The notes beneath the pieces were generated by a model that did not search any database, was not told the DNA's origin, and saw nothing but the letters and a program-made list of their open reading frames with translations. A program made the position numbers and the translations under genes. Positions 36,318 through 45,492 of a DNA stretch of 64,000 nucleotides are shown here, piece by piece (position 1 is the stretch's first letter; the number at the start of each line of letters is the position of its first letter). Origin of the DNA: Phycisphaerales bacterium (lineage in GTDB: Bacteria > Planctomycetota > Phycisphaerae > Sedimentisphaerales > Anaerobacaceae); assembly GCA_003141275.1 (NCBI GenBank), contig PLLM01000009.1, positions 1 to 64,000 of the forward strand, in the 5' to 3' direction.

Positions 36318-37973
36318 TTAGCAGTTGTCGCTGCCGGCGGAAGTATTCTGGAGGCGCATATTATTTCTCGTTCTCTGCTTTGGCAACGCGAAGAAGAATG
36401 TACTTCCCTTTCCGGGTTCTGATTCGACCCATATAGCACCATCGTACATATCCGCTATTTTTTTGACCAGGGCCAAGCCGACGCCGACGGCTTCGACCTC
36501 GTCATGCGTGTTAAGCGTCTGAAAAGGCCGGAAAATCTTCGCAAAATACTTACTCTCTATCCCAGGCCCGTTATCAGTAACGCTGAATTTGCAGAACCCG
36601 TTCTTTTCCACACAGGCGATTTCGATTTGGCCTTTCGCCTTGTCCATAAATCTTACGGCATTGCCGATAAGGTTCTTGAACACCAGGACTAAATGCTGTT
36701 CCCCACAAGTGATTACAGGCAGTTCACCCTCAATCGTTATTTCGATATTCTCAGGCGAAGCAATTTCTCTAATCGTCCTTTGTACAAGCTCGTTTATATC
36801 TACCTGTTTCTCTTTATAAACAAGCCGTCCGACTTCAGAATATTCTATTACGGCATTGAGAAGGTCGTTCATTCGCTCCGACCTTCCGAGAAGCAACCCA
36901 AACAATCTTTTGCCTTCGGCGTCCAGTTTGTCGGCATAATCCAGGGCCATCATACCGGCCAAGCTTCCAATCGCCCTGATGGGAGTTTTCAGGTCGTGAG
37001 CTGCCACATAAGCCATATCCTCAATGTCGCGATTCGCCGTTGATAGTTTATACACCGTCATTTCGAGCTCTTTGTTCAGTTCGGCTAATTTCTTTTCCGC
37101 ACGCTTGCGCTCGTCAATCTCCAGTCCACAAGCTATAATTTCATCCTGAAGACTTTGGGTCATCCTGTTAAAGGCCAAAGCCAGGGTGCCTATCTCGTCA
37201 TTCGAGTACAAGGGTACTCTGTAGCTCAGGTCGCCGTCGGCAATGCGCTCGCTGGCGGCAGTCAGTTTGACAATCGGCGCAGTCAATGTTCGCCCCAGCA
37301 GCCATCCCAGCACCATCGCCACAGGGATGGTGGCGCCAAAGAATGTCAACGCCACCCGAAAAAATTGCCTCTCGTGCGATATTACGTCGGCGGCAGCAAT
37401 ATCCATGCCTATAATACCCTCCATGCGGCCATCAGACTTGTAGAAGGGAGCATAACCCGACAACCATACCCCCCATTCATCGGTGTCAAATTCTTCAGCG
37501 GCCATTGGGCCTTTAATATCTGCCAGTTTTTGTCGCAGTTCCTTCTCGTCATCGCTGTGATAAATGTCTCCGAGATGAGAGATATCCTTGGGGTTGGTTT
37601 CAGCATCAACAACAAAGACAAGTTCGCCGGCATCGTTAAAACGCCAGGTATAGATAAAGCGAATATTAGGACTGTTATCACGGATTCTCTGGAGGACACG
37701 TTTGATTCGCATGTATGCAGCATTGCCCTCCTGAGAGGGTTCCATCAGTGTGGCGTGCGCATCAGCATCAACCTGCAGGGCCGCAATACTTGCAATGCTG
37801 CGCAGGTGTTCACGGATATCCTCACGCAGTTGGCGTCGCACCGTTTGATACAAGGCAAAGGTTAATAGTGCGGAGATGATTATTGCAAGGACCGAAAAGC
37901 TTACGCCGAGCTTTGTCCCCAGCCGGGCGTATCTGTGCGACATGGATCGTGCATCCGTGAGGTCTTTATGCAT
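36318..37973 (-). CDS. membrane sensor histidine kinase (extracytoplasmic sensor, HAMP, HisKA-type, HATPase)
   Basis: two TM segments, LTAPIVKLTAASERIADGDLSYRVP (HAMP), AYVAAHDLKTPIRAIGSLAGMM, KNLIGNAVRFM, VTDNGPGIESKYFAKIFRPFQTLN. Confidence 0.92.
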   Translation of the reverse strand: MHKDLTDARSMSHRYARLGTKLGVSFSVLAIIISALLTFALYQTVRRQLREDIREHLRSIASIAALQVDADAHATLMEPSQEGNAAYMRIKRVLQRIRDNSPNIRFIYTWRFNDAGELVFVVDAETNPKDISHLGDIYHSDDEKELRQKLADIKGPMAAEEFDTDEWGVWLSGYAPFYKSDGRMEGIIGMDIAAADVISHERQFFRVALTFFGATIPVAMVLGWLLGRTLTAPIVKLTAASERIADGDLSYRVPLYSNDEIGTLALAFNRMTQSLQDEIIACGLEIDERKRAEKKLAELNKELEMTVYKLSTANRDIEDMAYVAAHDLKTPIRAIGSLAGMMALDYADKLDAEGKRLFGLLLGRSERMNDLLNAVIEYSEVGRLVYKEKQVDINELVQRTIREIASPENIEITIEGELPVITCGEQHLVLVFKNLIGNAVRFMDKAKGQIEIACVEKNGFCKFSVTDNGPGIESKYFAKIFRPFQTLNTHDEVEAVGVGLALVKKIADMYDGAIWVESEPGKGSTFFFALPKQRTRNNMRLQNTSAGSDNC

Positions 37974-38348
37974 TCACCCCTACTCCTCTGTGCTTATCAG
38001 ATATTGAAGTGCCCCGAGCCATAATTACTTTTCCGGCAATATCGTGTTAGGACAACAGCATTCTCCCCTCTTATCAGATTTTTCGGCACATATTCTGCCC
38101 TGTTATACCCCCAAATCCTTTTGCCCCTCATATCTTGAAGAAAATGCGCTCTAAGGGAAGGTTTTTCCGCGTAACCGATATATTATCGGCCTATTCCATT
38201 GCCCCAGGAACGTTAATTGTTCAAGTTAGCTTCTTTGTGGGCCGAAAAACCCTTGTGCTCGTTAATGACCCTTTTGTATCTAAAATTAGAATTTACACGG
38301 TTAAATGTTGCGGGGAAATTGGGAAGAAGTTTCCTTCAGGACACAATA

Positions 38349-39134
38349 ATGGCAAAAAGCAGGACTTTACTAATTGTCCTCTTCTTCTTAAGCGGGACCG
38401 GGCTGGCCGATGACCAGGAACAAAAACTGGGCGTCACCCTCGACCTGACCTATGTCAGCAGATATATCTGGCGGGGAATGGATATCTATCCGCAACACCA
38501 CAGTGCAACTCAACCAAGTATCGATATTGATTTGTACGGAACAGGATTTGGCTTGAATGTCTGGTCGTCGATGGCGAACCGCAGCGGATTTGAAGAAGAC
38601 AAGGAAATGGACTACACAGTTTATTACAATAACACTATCTTTGAAGATGAAGTTTACGCCACAAATTACAACGTTGGCTGGACATATTACACCTACCCAA
38701 ATCTGCCCCCAAAAGCCGCAGATATGCAGGAGCTTATCGCTACTTTCTGCTGGCCAAAGTTTCTGCCCGCAGGTTTAGTTCCTCATTACACCATTGTCTG
38801 CACCTGGCCATCCGCAAGCCATTCCGATGTCAGCGACGATGGCGGCTGGCTGCATATGTTCGGGCTTTGCTGGGAGCTGCCAATAACGCCATGGCTGCCT
38901 GGAACAAAGGAGCAAACCGTCGAACTGTCCGCAGAGGCGACCTACAACGATAATGCTTACGGTCCCCAGGTAAATCACGGCTGGTCACACGCCGTCTTTG
39001 GCGTCTCAACCGGTATTGGCCTCGGCGACAATCTCACCTTCAAGCCCGGATTCTATTACCAGTCATCGTTGGGTAATTCCAGTAAAATAAAAGACCAGTA
39101 CTGGGTCAGCCTGGGTCTTGAGTATAAATTCTAA
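38349..39134 (+). CDS. putative outer-membrane/periplasmic beta-sheet protein
   Basis: MAKSRTLLIVLFFLSGTGLADDQEQKLGVTLDLTYVSRYIWRGMDIYP; terminal LGLEYKF; start at 38349 preferred over 38217. Confidence 0.7.
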   Translation: MAKSRTLLIVLFFLSGTGLADDQEQKLGVTLDLTYVSRYIWRGMDIYPQHHSATQPSIDIDLYGTGFGLNVWSSMANRSGFEEDKEMDYTVYYNNTIFEDEVYATNYNVGWTYYTYPNLPPKAADMQELIATFCWPKFLPAGLVPHYTIVCTWPSASHSDVSDDGGWLHMFGLCWELPITPWLPGTKEQTVELSAEATYNDNAYGPQVNHGWSHAVFGVSTGIGLGDNLTFKPGFYYQSSLGNSSKIKDQYWVSLGLEYKF

Positions 39135-39155
39135 GATCCAGCGAGCCGGCCTGTC

Positions 39156-40205
39156 TTAGATTATCAGCATCGCGTCGCCGTAGGAGTAAAAACGATAATG
39201 CTTTTCAATGGCGTGTCTATATGCGGCGAATACCGTATCAAGTCCGGCGAAAGCGCCGACAAGGGCGAGCAGCGTCGATTTGGGGAGGTGAAAATTTGTT
39301 ACCATACCGTCAACCATTCTGAATTTGTATCCCGGTTTGATAAACAGGCGAGTTGAGCCGGTGATTGCGGGCAGTTGTCCCTGTGCGCCAGCGGTTTCCA
39401 AAACGCGGACCGAGGTTGTCCCGACGGCGATTATCCTGCCGCCGGTTTTTTTGACGCGATTTATCAATTCAGCGTTTTTTTTGTTGATGCTGAATTGCTC
39501 CTCGTGTATCTGATGTTCTTCGAGCGTTTCGGCGGTTACGGGCTTGAACGTCCCCTCGCCCACAGCCAGCGTGACGTATGCGAATTCAACGCCCCGCGTT
39601 TTCAGTGTCGCCATCAATTTTTTGGTGAAATGCAACCCGGCGGTCGGGGCGGCTACTGCCCCCAGATTGCGGGCGTAAACCGTCTGGTATCTTTGCCTGT
39701 CTCTGGCGGCCTGGCGCAAATCGGTGTCGCGCCTGATATACGGCGGCAGGGGGGGAAAGCCGATTTTCTCAAGAGTTTTTTGAGCCGGCTCTTCGGTTTC
39801 GATTTTCATAAGACACTTGCCCTCGGCCTTTTTCTCGATTACTTCCGCGCGGCAAAAATCGTCGCCTTTGATATCCTTGAGCCGGATGTATTCCCCCGTT
39901 TTGACTTTGCCGAGGCCTTTGAGCATTATCTCCCAGAGGCCTTTATCCTGTTGATTCAAAAACAACCCTTCGAGCGAGCCCCCCGTCTGACGTTTTGCGA
40001 AGAAACGCGCAGCCAATACCTTTGTATCATTTAAGACAAGGCAATCGCCCTTGCGCAGAAATTCCCCGATTTTGTCAAACCTGGTGTCGGTTAACGACCC
40101 ATTTTGCCGCTCCAAAACCAGCAGTCGGGACTGGCTGCGGTTTTTCGCCGGCTGCTGGGCAACCAGCTCTTGGGGCAGGTAATAATCCAGTTCTTCGGTC
40201 TTCAT
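39156..40205 (-). CDS. queA: S-adenosylmethionine:tRNA ribosyltransferase-isomerase
   Basis: 349 aa; YYLPQELVAQQPAKNRSQSRLLVL, AVAAPTAGLHFT, GTFKPV, VGTTSVRVLE, TNFHLPKSTLLALVGAFAG. Confidence 0.97.
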   Translation of the reverse strand: MKTEELDYYLPQELVAQQPAKNRSQSRLLVLERQNGSLTDTRFDKIGEFLRKGDCLVLNDTKVLAARFFAKRQTGGSLEGLFLNQQDKGLWEIMLKGLGKVKTGEYIRLKDIKGDDFCRAEVIEKKAEGKCLMKIETEEPAQKTLEKIGFPPLPPYIRRDTDLRQAARDRQRYQTVYARNLGAVAAPTAGLHFTKKLMATLKTRGVEFAYVTLAVGEGTFKPVTAETLEEHQIHEEQFSINKKNAELINRVKKTGGRIIAVGTTSVRVLETAGAQGQLPAITGSTRLFIKPGYKFRMVDGMVTNFHLPKSTLLALVGAFAGLDTVFAAYRHAIEKHYRFYSYGDAMLII

Positions 40206-40383
40206 ACCAGAAACTTATCAGACCATACTCAAATCGCGTAATAATTTTTTTCACGATAACAGTATGATTTTAACGCTTTACACATAAAAGAGCAAATTCC
40301 CGTAAAAGCTGCTGATTGCCGTGTCGATACGTGAATTGTTGGCCCGGTTTCGCAAATGCGTCGTAGAAATAAGAGGTGATACA

Positions 40384-40581
40384 ATGGCTTCGAAGGAATT
40401 TTTTGAACAGACAGCAACCTCAATCGCGGCCCTGAACAGGGACGAGCTTAAAAGACGCATCAAGAACTTCCACGGTCGTTTCAAACTGGACTTCACCGAA
40501 GATTATCTAAATCAGCTCAACGTTGACCGGCTCAGGCACATCCTTCTGGCCGCCCACATCAGCGCAAGCGGCTCCTGCTAA
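40384..40581 (+). CDS. small protein of unknown function
   Basis: 65 aa; MASKEFFEQTATSIAALNRDELKRRIKNFHGRFKLDFTEDYLNQLNVDRLRHILLAAHISASGSC; gaggtgat RBS. Confidence 0.55.
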   Translation: MASKEFFEQTATSIAALNRDELKRRIKNFHGRFKLDFTEDYLNQLNVDRLRHILLAAHISASGSC

Positions 40582-40762
40582 AACCGAATATCAGCCCGCC
40601 CCGCCGTTGCCCTTCCTCACGTTTGCCGCTCGCAACTTCTGCATTCAAAAGAAATTAGGTAATCGCAATCCCAAATCAAAAAAACGCGTAACTCTTGCTA
40701 ATGATGCTGAAAACAGCTATCATTGACGGGCAGCATATAGGGAATAATAAGAGGTTATCGAA

Positions 40763-41560
40763 ATGAAACCAAAACTGATAATTTGCGGCGCAGCCGGAAG
40801 GATGGGCAGACGCATTGTGGCCCTGACAGCCGAAGAAGGCGTGTTTGAAATCGCGGGCGCGGTCGAAAAAACAGGTCATCCCGACATGGGTAAAGACGCA
40901 GGCGTTCTGGCGGGAGTGCCGCAACTGAATGTTAAGGTGGCGGACGGTTTCCCCGCAAAAGCGGACGTGGTAATTGATTTTTCGCTGCCAGAGGCGGCGG
41001 ACAAGTCGATTGATTATTGTTCGGGCAATAAAACAGGTTTGGTCCTGGGCACAACGGGCCTTAGCGGCAGCCAGCGGAAGAAAATCGAAGCGGCATCCTC
41101 GAAAATCCCGATTGTCTGCGCGACCAATATGAGCGTGGGGATGAATACCCTATTTGCCCTTGTTGGTAAAGTAGCATCGATGCTGGGGCCTGATTACGAT
41201 ATTGAAATTGTCGAGCAGCACCATCGTTTCAAGAAAGACGCGCCGAGCGGCTCGGCTTTGACGCTTGCTGAGAATATCGCCAAGGCGACGGGTAAGAAAT
41301 TTCCCGGTTGCCTCACCAACGGCAGGAACGGCAAAGACGCCCTGCGAGAGAAAGGCACAATCGGTATGCACGCGGTTCGCGCGGGCGATATTTTCGGGAT
41401 TCATTCTGTTATTTTCTCGACTTTAGGCGAGACGGTAACGTTGAATCATACCGCGCATAGCAGGGACACATTTGTTCGCGGCGCCCTTCGCGCGGCCGGC
41501 TGGCTCATCAATAAAAAACCCGGCCTGTATTCGATGGCCGACGTATTAGGGTTGAAATAG
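40763..41560 (+). CDS. dapB: 4-hydroxy-tetrahydrodipicolinate reductase
   Basis: 265 aa; IICGAAGRMGRRIVAL, GTTGLSG, EIVEQHHRFKKDAPSGSAL. Confidence 0.96.
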   Translation: MKPKLIICGAAGRMGRRIVALTAEEGVFEIAGAVEKTGHPDMGKDAGVLAGVPQLNVKVADGFPAKADVVIDFSLPEAADKSIDYCSGNKTGLVLGTTGLSGSQRKKIEAASSKIPIVCATNMSVGMNTLFALVGKVASMLGPDYDIEIVEQHHRFKKDAPSGSALTLAENIAKATGKKFPGCLTNGRNGKDALREKGTIGMHAVRAGDIFGIHSVIFSTLGETVTLNHTAHSRDTFVRGALRAAGWLINKKPGLYSMADVLGLK

Positions 41561-41616
41561 CGAGACGGCAGGGATGCCCCGAAGTTTGGTATCAGACATA
41601 AGAAAGGAAGTGAGAT

Positions 41617-41811
41617 ATGAATATTGTATTTTCATTGATAGCGATAATTGGGGGCGTGCTGTTGTCGCTGATTGCGTTTAACAAGATACAGCTTGGTAAG
41701 TTTATAGACCCCGGAGAGGCGGAGGACTGGCACAGGAAATTCGGCAAGATAGCCAAAGTTTTAGGCCCTATTGTGGTCGTCTTGGGATTATATTTTATCA
41801 TTTTCAAATAA
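41617..41811 (+). CDS. small two-TM membrane protein
   Basis: 64 aa; hydrophobic helices at both ends; RBS aaaggaag. Confidence 0.6.
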   Translation: MNIVFSLIAIIGGVLLSLIAFNKIQLGKFIDPGEAEDWHRKFGKIAKVLGPIVVVLGLYFIIFK

Positions 41812-41860
41812 TCGGATGGCAACGCGGGAGACGGCAAAGCGGCTGCTCAGCTGTCGCGAG

Positions 41861-42538
41861 ATGAATTTCAATCAGGTTATCGACTCGCTAAACTCTTTAG
41901 CTGACCCGGATTACCTGGCGGGTATGACCCATTTTGCAATCAAAACAGACCGCGCGCTGGGCGTATCAGCGCCGCGTATGCGTAAACTCGCCAAAGAAAT
42001 CGGAACAGACCATAAACTTGCGATGGAACTGTGGGAAAGCGATATTCACGAAGCGAGGATAGTAGCGGCGCTTATAGATGACCCGAAGCAGGTAACGAAA
42101 TCCCAGATGAATAACTGGGTGCGTCAATTCGATAACTGGGGCGTGTGCGATGCGTGCTGCTGTGTGCTGTTCGACAAGACACCATTTGCCTGGGTCAAGG
42201 CAATTGAGTGGCCCCGGCGAAAGGAAGAATTTGTCAGACGAGCGGGTTTTGTTCTGATGGCCGCTTTGGCCGTGCACGATAAAGAATCGCCGGATAAAAA
42301 ATTCATCCCGTTCTTCAGCATTATCAAGCGTCACGCAGACGACGAGCGGAACTTCGTCAAAAAGGCCGTAAACTGGGCGCTGCGACAGATAGGCAAACGA
42401 AACATTCCGCTCAACAAAAAGGCCGTGGCCGTCGCAAAGGAAATCCGGAAGATGGATTCGCCCGCTGCTCGCTGGATAGCCGCCGACGCGATTCGGGAAC
42501 TGACAAACAAGAAAATATTAGCCCGTTTGCGTACCTGA
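41861..42538 (+). CDS. DNA alkylation repair family protein (AlkD-like HEAT repeat)
   Basis: GVSAPRMRKLAKEIGTDHKLAMELWESDIHEARIVAALIDDPKQVT, VRQFDNWGVCDACC, FVKKAVNWALRQIGKRN; exact start uncertain (41816 or 41861). Confidence 0.85.
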   Translation: MNFNQVIDSLNSLADPDYLAGMTHFAIKTDRALGVSAPRMRKLAKEIGTDHKLAMELWESDIHEARIVAALIDDPKQVTKSQMNNWVRQFDNWGVCDACCCVLFDKTPFAWVKAIEWPRRKEEFVRRAGFVLMAALAVHDKESPDKKFIPFFSIIKRHADDERNFVKKAVNWALRQIGKRNIPLNKKAVAVAKEIRKMDSPAARWIAADAIRELTNKKILARLRT

Positions 42539-42602
42539 TTGCGTGACGTTTGAGGTTTCCAAAACGAGGTCGGCGTGATAAAATTCCCTTCAGATAATTG
42601 AT

Positions 42603-43529
42603 ATGACACAATTTGCAATTACAGTTAAAGATATAAGCAAGAGCTTCGGCAAGGTGAATGCCGTCCGCGACCTGAGCTTCGAGGTCGAGGCCGACACCTG
42701 TTATGGTTTCCTGGGTCCAAACGGCGCGGGCAAGACGACGATGATGAAGATGCTCTACGGCAAATGCACCAGGGGAGAAAACGGCTCGATAAACGTTTTG
42801 GGCTATGACCCCGCGAGCGACGAGCTTGCAATCAAATATCTCTCAGGCGTCGTCCCGCAGGATAACAATCTCGACGATGAGCTTGACGTAATAAGCAACC
42901 TGATGGTTTATTCGCGGTTTTACGCACTGCCTCGCAAGGCGGCGACGAGCAGGATTGATTATCTTCTTGGGTTTATGGAATTGTCCGACAAACGCACCGC
43001 CAGAATCAGGGAGCTTTCGGGCGGTATGCAACGGCGATTGATTATCGCGCGTGCGCTGATGAATAACCCTAAGTTATTGATACTCGATGAACCCACCACG
43101 GGCCTTGACCCGCAGGTGCGGCATTTGATATGGGACAAGCTGCGCCAGCTAAAAAGGCACGGCACGACGATTCTGATTACGACGCACTATATGGAAGAGG
43201 CGTTTGCGCTTTGCGATACAATTTTGATTATGGATAAAGGGGCGGGTATGCTTCGCGGCTCGCCCGCTGAATTGCTTGCGAAAAATGTCGAGAAGCACGT
43301 CCTTGAAATTACGGGCAGCCATTCGCTCGAAGCGATAGCCGATGGCGCGATACTGCAAAAGCTTCGAATCGACCGCACACAGGAGACAACGCGGGTGTAT
43401 TGCGATGATGACCAGCTTCTGCGGAGTTTGACCGGTCGATTAGAGGGCGCACATTACTTTTTGAGACAGACAAATCTTGAAGATGTGTTTTTGAAGGCGA
43501 CGGGAAGGGCTTTGAATGAAAAACAGTAA
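42603..43529 (+). CDS. ABC transporter ATP-binding protein (DrrA/NodI-like)
   Basis: GFLGPNGAGKTTMMKMLYG, LSGGMQRRLIIARALMNNPKLLILDEPTTGLDP. Confidence 0.95.
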   Translation: MTQFAITVKDISKSFGKVNAVRDLSFEVEADTCYGFLGPNGAGKTTMMKMLYGKCTRGENGSINVLGYDPASDELAIKYLSGVVPQDNNLDDELDVISNLMVYSRFYALPRKAATSRIDYLLGFMELSDKRTARIRELSGGMQRRLIIARALMNNPKLLILDEPTTGLDPQVRHLIWDKLRQLKRHGTTILITTHYMEEAFALCDTILIMDKGAGMLRGSPAELLAKNVEKHVLEITGSHSLEAIADGAILQKLRIDRTQETTRVYCDDDQLLRSLTGRLEGAHYFLRQTNLEDVFLKATGRALNEKQ

Positions 43530-44307
43530 ACCATATCCTTACCCGCCGCTTGCGAGGCGTCTTTTCGGCGTGTGGTTCCGACATATGCGGGTCTATACGA
43601 AAAACATCTTCAGCAACGGTCTGCCTCCATTTCTGGAACCGCTGATTTTTTTGGCGGGCGTCGGACTGGGCCTGGGCAAATACATAACCCAGTCGATGGA
43701 GGGGCTTACCTATATCGAGTTTCTCGGGACGGGACTTCTTATGACGGCGGCGATGTTTACCGCGTCGTTCGAATGCACCTTCGGAACATTTATCAGGATG
43801 GAATTCGAGAAGGTTTATGACGGGATGTTAGCTGCGCCGATTACCGCCAACAATCTGATTATCGGTGAAATTATCTGGGCGGGGACAAAGGGATTTTTCT
43901 TCTCGTTTGCCGTGCTGTGCGTGCTTACCTGTTTCGGCATAATATCTTTGCCGAGGGGTTTGCTCGCGCCGTTTATAGGGTTTTTCACAGGGCTGATGTT
44001 TTCTGTTATGGCGTTATTAGTTACGTCATTTGTGAGGACGATTAATCATTTCAATTTTTATTTTTCGGGTTTTATCTCGCCTATGTTTTTCTTTTCGGGC
44101 GTGGTTTTTCCGATTTCCAATCTGCCCGCTTATATTCGCCCCTTCGCCGAAATCATTCCCCTGACGCATTCGGTCCGGCTTACACGCGCCGTCTGTGCCG
44201 GCCAATACAATATGTATCTCCTGCTCGATATGCTTTACATTATCGCCTTTATCCTCGTCATCGGCTTCTTCGCAGTCAAACGCCTCAAAAAACGGCTTGT
44301 ATTTTGA
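43516..44307 (+). CDS. ABC-2 type permease (NodJ-like)
   Basis: 263 aa; six hydrophobic helices; overlaps ATPase gene by 14 bp. Confidence 0.92.
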   Translation: MKNSKPYPYPPLARRLFGVWFRHMRVYTKNIFSNGLPPFLEPLIFLAGVGLGLGKYITQSMEGLTYIEFLGTGLLMTAAMFTASFECTFGTFIRMEFEKVYDGMLAAPITANNLIIGEIIWAGTKGFFFSFAVLCVLTCFGIISLPRGLLAPFIGFFTGLMFSVMALLVTSFVRTINHFNFYFSGFISPMFFFSGVVFPISNLPAYIRPFAEIIPLTHSVRLTRAVCAGQYNMYLLLDMLYIIAFILVIGFFAVKRLKKRLVF

Positions 44308-44322
44308 CGGCTTATTGAAAAA

Positions 44323-45422
44323 ACGGTAGCTGTCCCCGGTTCGGTTAGGGTTACACAGGAGACGACATCAAAAGATAAATTTGCCGAGGGGGCTTAAAGG
44401 ACTATTCACTGGCGAATAATTTGCATTGCCTTTGGCGATAATTGGGGGGATAATAATTTAATAGAAATGAAAACACTTTAAGTTGAAAGACCCCTAAGAA
44501 AGCCTAAAAATGAAACAAGAAAATAACTCGTGGGGAAAGCAAATCAAAGAAGGTTTTCTAATTGAAGAATTAAATTCATGGGAAGGTTTCGTAGAATTTG
44601 TCAAAGATGAAAAGAGATGTTGGGCTACTCAGATTTTCCGAGGGCAGGCGAATGCTAAATGGACACTATTATCGAGATTAGATCGCCTTGAAAAAAAGTA
44701 TAACAAAAAGCCGAATCTAAGCGGGAATAATCCTGAAGAGTTCAGTTGTCCACGAGTCGATCGCGATATTCATTTGAACCGATTCAAAGAACTTGCCCTT
44801 GATAAAATTAACAAAGATGTTAAAAATGATGATGTGTTGTGGGCCGTAGCGCAACATCATGGCTTAGCCACGCCTTTATTAGATTTTACATATTCGCCGT
44901 TTGTCGCATTATTTTTTGCTTTTGAAGAAGAGAAGTGCTGGTGTGAGGAAAATAATATTACAGTATTTAAAGAACCTCGCGAGCGAGCGGTATTTGCATT
45001 AACTCATCATCTTGTAGAAGAGTTGATACAGCCATTCTCAGTAGCAGGTTATGGAATTTATCGAGCAGCTAGTCAGGCTGGATTATTTTTAAATATGCCC
45101 CAAAAAGATTATCCTGATAAATGGGATCTGGAATCTTATATCCAGGAAAAAGGTAAGAATGAGACATGCAAACAACATACAAACAGATTGATTCTGAAAA
45201 AATTTATAATCCCAAATAAAGAAAGAATTGAGTGTTTAAGGTTCTTAGACCAAATGAACATTAACCGTGCGACACTTTTCCCTGACCTTGATGGTGTAGC
45301 AAAATATGTAAATGATTTATGGGAAATTAACTTTGACAAAGCGCTTGGGTATATTAAGCAATTATAATAACCCAAGCAAGGGGGTTAAATAGAGGTTAAA
45401 TAGGGACAGCCATCCATTATTT
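44323..45422. mobile_element. candidate cassette with inverted GGGACAGC-type ends carrying an FRG-domain gene
   Basis: left acggtagctgtccccggtt (44323-44341), right ggttaaatagggacagccatccattattt (45394-45422); AT-rich interior. Confidence 0.5.
44510..45367 (+). CDS. FRG-domain protein
   Basis: 285 aa; QIFRGQANAKWTLLSRLDRL, WAVAQHHGLATPLLDFTYSPFVALFFAFEE. Confidence 0.88.
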   Translation: MKQENNSWGKQIKEGFLIEELNSWEGFVEFVKDEKRCWATQIFRGQANAKWTLLSRLDRLEKKYNKKPNLSGNNPEEFSCPRVDRDIHLNRFKELALDKINKDVKNDDVLWAVAQHHGLATPLLDFTYSPFVALFFAFEEEKCWCEENNITVFKEPRERAVFALTHHLVEELIQPFSVAGYGIYRAASQAGLFLNMPQKDYPDKWDLESYIQEKGKNETCKQHTNRLILKKFIIPNKERIECLRFLDQMNINRATLFPDLDGVAKYVNDLWEINFDKALGYIKQL

Positions 45423-45433
45423 AAATATTTTAA

Positions 45434-45460
45434 AGAATCAGTGGAATCTGTGGTTTTGTG
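45434..45460 (+). repeat. dispersed ATCTGTG repeat
   Basis: agaatcagtggaatctgtggttttgtg. Confidence 0.65.
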
Positions 45461-45492
45461 AATTTTGGGCATTTTTGCGGCAAACAGCTTGT

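Noticed and set aside
37155-37865. 236-aa forward ORF antisense to the histidine kinase
   Set aside because: Opposite a domain-complete kinase; no recognisable family.
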